Shown: piece by piece, positions 60,033-64,000 of the stretch
How the letters are laid out: the number at the start of each line of letters is the position of its first letter
Numbering within the stretch: position 1 is the stretch's first letter
NCBI RefSeq assembly: GCF_002775205.1
Contig: NC_036454.1
Coordinates: 8,375,882-8,439,881, forward strand
Direction of reading: 5' to 3'
DNA length: 64,000 bases
From: Xiphophorus maculatus
Lineage: Eukaryota > Chordata > Actinopteri > Cyprinodontiformes > Poeciliidae
Translations under genes and position numbers: made by a program
Notes under the pieces: model-generated
The model's database searches: none
What the model was told of the DNA's origin: nothing
The model's input: only the letters and a program-made list of their open reading frames with translations

Positions 60033-60273
60033 GTATTGGGGCCATTAGAGACAGTAAAAAAAGAGGAGTAAATTTACGGCAAAAAAACTGATCTCAGAAA
60101 TCTTCTAGAAATTTTTAGAAAAAAAACTTGGAAATTTCTGAGTTTGAACATTTTCCACTTTGGATCTCAGAAATTTCCTTGTTTTTCCTAAAACATTTCT
60201 GAGATTGATCTCAAACTTTCAGAGGTTTTTTACAGGAATTTACTCCTCCTTCTTGTCTCTAATGGCCCTAATT
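60033..60273. mobile_element. TATTAGGGCC-family miniature element
   Basis: Left end TATTGGGGCCATTAGAGACA, right end TTGTCTCTAATGGCCCTAAT. The internal 'ctcagaaat' and 'ggaaatttctgagtttg' words are as in 1111-1488. Confidence 0.75.
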
Positions 60274-60639
60274 TGCCACCATATTTCAGAGCATAACTTA
60301 AAATGAAAGAAACTAAACTGTACATTTAAAAGTAAAGAAACTAAATCTCTCTGCGTAACAGTACAATCAATGCTAAGGAGTAACAGGAACTTATTTTGCA
60401 AGCAAAACTTGACAAAGTCAGTGTCAAAGTAACAGATATCTTTCCTCAATATTGTAATAAAACCAGATTAAGACCTGTTGACTCAGCAAACCCTCACCCG
60501 GACTCTGTTTTTAAGATTGCCCATGTCAAGGATTTCTTTTTGGAGTCAAAGATCATAGGAATTACTAAAGTGAAGTTTTGCAACAACATCTTTGCTCCAA
60601 ATTGTGCAAGTTTATTTGGTAGGGCCTTTAGTATTCATG

Positions 60640-61330
60640 CCCTCAGGGGTTTTCAGACTTTGTCACATCACAACCACAAAATTTAGTATATTTTGTTTTA
60701 ATTTGATGTGACAGACCAGCACAAAGTAGTCAAAGTGTGAAGTGGAAGGAAAGGGATTCATGGATTGTTTTTGTTATGGAAAAAGTTCAGTTTGTAGTTT
60801 GCCATAAGCTAGAGGACTTAGCAAACGTGTGGAAGATTGAGGGACCATGTATGTTGTCATTAATACACATTTATAAAATGTGTATTAACTCCCCTCAAGG
60901 GAGTGATGGCATCATTTTGTGTAGAAGAAACTCCCATGAAAGAACGTTAAGACAGGGAAACCATTAGTCAGGTTATCCAGGTGAGATTAAAATAAATCTT
61001 TTTGGCCTACATTCAAACCATCATGTGAGGAGGAAAAATAACAGCAGACCAGCCTGAATAAACCGTCAGCATCGTCACGGCGTGTGGTGACAGCGTTATG
61101 CTGGGGGTCCCTTTCTTCAACAAGGAAATGAAATCTAAAGCTAAAGAAGGAGCAATCGTAGATGAAAACGTGGTGGAAGCTGCAGCGGAGTTGAGATTGG
61201 AGCGGTGGTTCACCTACCAACATGGCAACGACCCAAAACATACAACCAGAACTACAACAGAGTGGCTGACTAAGAGTATTCATGGGTTACAACGGTCCAG
61301 TTAAAGTCCAGTTCACAACCAGTCATGTAC
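60640..61330 (+). pseudogene. Tc1/mariner transposase remnant
   Basis: The 5' part has the fish Tc1 end text 'tttgtcacatcacaaccaca' and 'gacagaccagcacaaagtag'. A frame at 61098-61304 ends WFTYQHGNDPKHTTRTTTEWL, the catalytic-core segment around the second conserved Asp (DPKHT). Upstream and downstream parts are broken. Confidence 0.8.
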
Positions 61331-62052
61331 AGACACTTAACAAAAGAAGAAGATTTCCTCACGAAATGTAAGTTCAACATTAGAGATTGCTGCAAAGTTA
61401 GCTCGATGCTATAAATCTGCTGCCATCACCTGCTGGTTCAGGAGTGATTGCTGCAAATTCAGTCATTCAACAAAACAATCAGCTGCATTTCATTAGCTAG
61501 AAAACATTTTACCAACTATCATAATAAACTAAAATCACCTGCATTGTTTTATATCTAGGATCAAATTAGAAAGAATGTAATATTAACATTATTAGATTGA
61601 GTGAACTGTGTGTTTGTCTTTTAAGAGTGCATTGAGATGCCCATTGTTGTAAATCTACATAAATAAACCAAAACTCAACTGAAACCTAAAGCAAACTATA
61701 TAATCTTCTAACCACCTCAAAGATATACTCTACTTTGTGTGTGTTGTGATATATACATTTCTAATAAACACATTAAATGTTGGGGAATGGTGCAAATGTT
61801 CAAGAAGCATGAACATTTTTGCTACGCACTGTAGTTGTCCTGTCAAGTGGAAAAGCAGTCTTTTAAAGGAGTTTTCTATAAACACTATACCCAAGAAACA
61901 CAAAGAAAACATGACAATTCACAGCTGTACATATTATGGATAAACTAACTGAAGTAAAAGCTGGTATTTTTTGAACATTCAAAACTATTTCTTCCCTTAT
62001 AAATACACAAGAAAGCAGAAAATTGACCGAAAAGCTTTGCAGGTGACATCTT

Positions 62053-62486
62053 ACCTTCAATGCTCTCACAGCTGAGTGGCATCAATCTCTCGGAGGCACT
62101 CAAGTGTGACCTACATCAACCTTTGCCCTACACAGGTAGTCTACTGTTCCTCGCTGGGCAAGAAAGCACAGTTTGGGCAACTTCAACAAGGCGATCAAAG
62201 TAGACTCTCCTGCCTCATTTAAGAGCTGAAGAAACTCGCATAATCCGACTAGAAACTGCTCACCAAGGCCAGAATGATCAGTTAAAGATCCACGGACAAA
62301 AGCGGATGAAAGGCTGTGGTCTTGACAAGGTGAAGACAACCTAATACCTGCAACACGCAGCAGCCTGCAGCTACAGAAACCTGTTGTGTTTGCAATAATT
62401 ACAGAGGCCGAGAACTGCTGGCTTTGCTCGGCAGGGACAAACATTGAGCAGGAGGGATATTTATGAACACCATAAGCCAAAAACAA
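62053..62486 (-). other. Unassigned block with strong donor, possible acsbg2 5'UTR exon
   Basis: The minus strand ends GAGAGCATTGAAG followed by GTAAGATG (donor at 62053-62052). It is less AT-rich than the surroundings and not obviously repetitive, and a 128-codon open frame (62486-62100) resembles nothing I know. A CATAAATAT word lies near 62460. It could be a 5'UTR exon, an unrelated transcript or chance. Confidence 0.25.
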
Positions 62487-64000
62487 AGTGGGTGTGGGGT
62501 GTTGTTAAGATACTTATCTGCTGAAATTGGTTTATGAAGACAGTTCTAATCAGAAATACATAATGAAGCATGCTAAAGAGGAAAAGATAACTCTATACAA
62601 CTTCTGTCACAAGGAGAATAGATAAGGCTTTGGCTCATAAGAGCTATTCAAAAGTTGAAATTTGCAATTATGCCTTTGTTTACTAGATGAACACATTTAA
62701 GAGGCAGATGTTTGAAATGTTATAAAAGCAAGGAAAAACGCTGGACATTTCAGAAACAGGTAGTAGTGGGTTGTTTTTTTTAACTGGAAGCATTTAAAAT
62801 TTACATTAAAATATTGCCAATACTTCCTCTTTTTCCTCAGTCCTGTGTTTTGTTTGGCCATGTCGCTGGTGCTGAGCACTGTTTTACCATTAAATATAGG
62901 GGAAAGTTTAACCTTTCTGTGGTGACACATAGTTACTCCAAACACTGAGATCACACCACCCGGTCACACCATGGCCGTCCTGACCCAGAGTCCCTTCTGC
63001 TTGTAACTAGTGAATGATTAGTGAGGGGCTTGATCTGTGCCAAAAACCCAAACAGGAAGTCTGAAACTAAAGAAAAACATTTGAAGTGTGATCCAGCTCA
63101 TGGATGTTATATTATTGTTTACAATCAAGTATGATAAGGGGAAATTCCAGCCATTCCAGAAGAGGTCCGTGGATTTATTACTGCGCTGACAATGCTGTGG
63201 TTTATGAATAACTATTTAAAAAAAAAGGTCTGCTTGCTATACTGAAGAATTAGCATGCTCTGATATTTTGAGAAGTTAACCACTCTGGAAAATTCTGCCT
63301 TCCTAACCCTGAGATAAACTCAGGGTTATCTGGTCAAAGTCCTATTGTGCAATTTGTTCGGGTCTTCATATTTCTATTTTTAATCTCCTATGAGTATTTC
63401 TAGCTTGGCACATTGCCATTCAGCTGACTGCTCACTTGGTTGTGATTGACTTCTTTGAAGCCTCTTTACGGTTGTTATCTGTGTAATCCCAAGGCATCTC
63501 CAAACTGTCCTGATAACCTGCAGTTTTGCCTTTCCTCACCTTTCTTCAACTCTAAAATCAAATGACACTAAAAATAAATAAAAAGTAATTGGGCAGGAAA
63601 ACTTATTCTAAGATGCCTATATCAAGGTGCCAGTGTCTTTTACAATATTTAGAAAACTATATCAGTTATTAAAAACAGTTATTAAACCATGAAGTTGCTA
63701 AAAAGATACACAGACCAACCATGCTTTAAGCTGCCACTTAATGGCGCTCTCCCTAATGGTAACAGGCAATGTATTCCAGCACCTAAATCGTTTAATTGAT
63801 AAAATATTCTGCAAAGCAAAGATTTTCTAAACTGAACCTCACAGTCCAACCTGGAGGTCGACCTAATCCTATTTATGCCATTTTGCTTTAAAGAAAAATA
63901 CTCTAGGGATCATTATAGACTTATATTAGTAATGGAATTACTAATAAGTAGCAGAAAAATAATTAATTGTAGTACCTAATAATAATTTTGTCTAATTTAT

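Larger units (their letters stand above)
59653..64000. other. Intergenic region upstream of acsbg2
   Basis: It contains a TATTAGGGCC-type element (60033-60273), a Tc1 remnant (60640-61330) and a non-repetitive block with a good minus-strand donor (62053-62486). 62500-64000 is AT-rich with no recognised gene or repeat. Confidence 0.45.

Noticed and set aside
1..64000. CRISPR arrays, operons, bacterial-type promoters, ribosome sites, tRNA or rRNA genes
   Set aside because: None is visible. The DNA is a spliced vertebrate locus, and the only tRNA-like sequence is the head of a SINE.

Overview
The window is vertebrate nuclear DNA, almost certainly from a percomorph teleost fish. Genes are split by GT-AG introns, intergenic DNA is AT-rich, and the repeats are typical of fish: Tc1 graveyards, hAT and TTAA-type miniature elements, a Rex3-like RTE LINE with an ATGG tail, an L2 3' end and a tRNA-type SINE. 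The genes were rebuilt by hand from splice sites. All 16 ppef2 exons, 4 oxidoreductase exons and 12-13 acsbg2 exons join in phase and end in a single stop.

Layout. 1-6344 (+): last four coding exons of a scarb2 (LIMP-2 type) lysosomal membrane receptor, followed by a probable 3.1 kb 3'UTR. 9.5-19.4 kb: intergenic DNA rich in decayed transposons. 19441-37954 (-): the complete coding region of ppef2, an EF-hand protein phosphatase (737 aa), with a candidate 5'UTR exon near 39.4-39.7 kb. 43515-45873 (+): a complete four-exon NmrA/BLVRB-like NAD(P)-binding oxidoreductase (214 aa). 48297-59652 (-): a complete bubblegum-type acyl-CoA synthetase (acsbg2-like, 674 or 697 aa depending on the first exon). 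59.7-64 kb: intergenic DNA with a Tc1 remnant and a miniature element.

scarb2 and ppef2 converge tail to tail, as do the oxidoreductase and acsbg2. ppef2 and the oxidoreductase diverge. From memory, SCARB2 and PPEF2 also lie close together in mammals (human 4q21), so that pair looks like conserved synteny. I see no shared pathway or operon-like logic among the four genes.

The most informative accessory signals are transposon insertions into ppef2. A 2.7 kb antisense RTE LINE with a perfect 12-bp duplication sits in what was an intron of about 81 bp. A 1.2 kb hAT element with a perfect 8-bp duplication lies 46 bp upstream of the last exon. A hAT-like repeat runs up to a splice donor. Other points are repeat families carrying paired RFX/X-box-like motifs, clear nesting relationships, two alternative acsbg2 N-termini, and a scarb2 tail lacking the expected dileucine signal. 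I found no evidence for a wholly new gene system; the novelty is in gene-structure details and repeat architecture.
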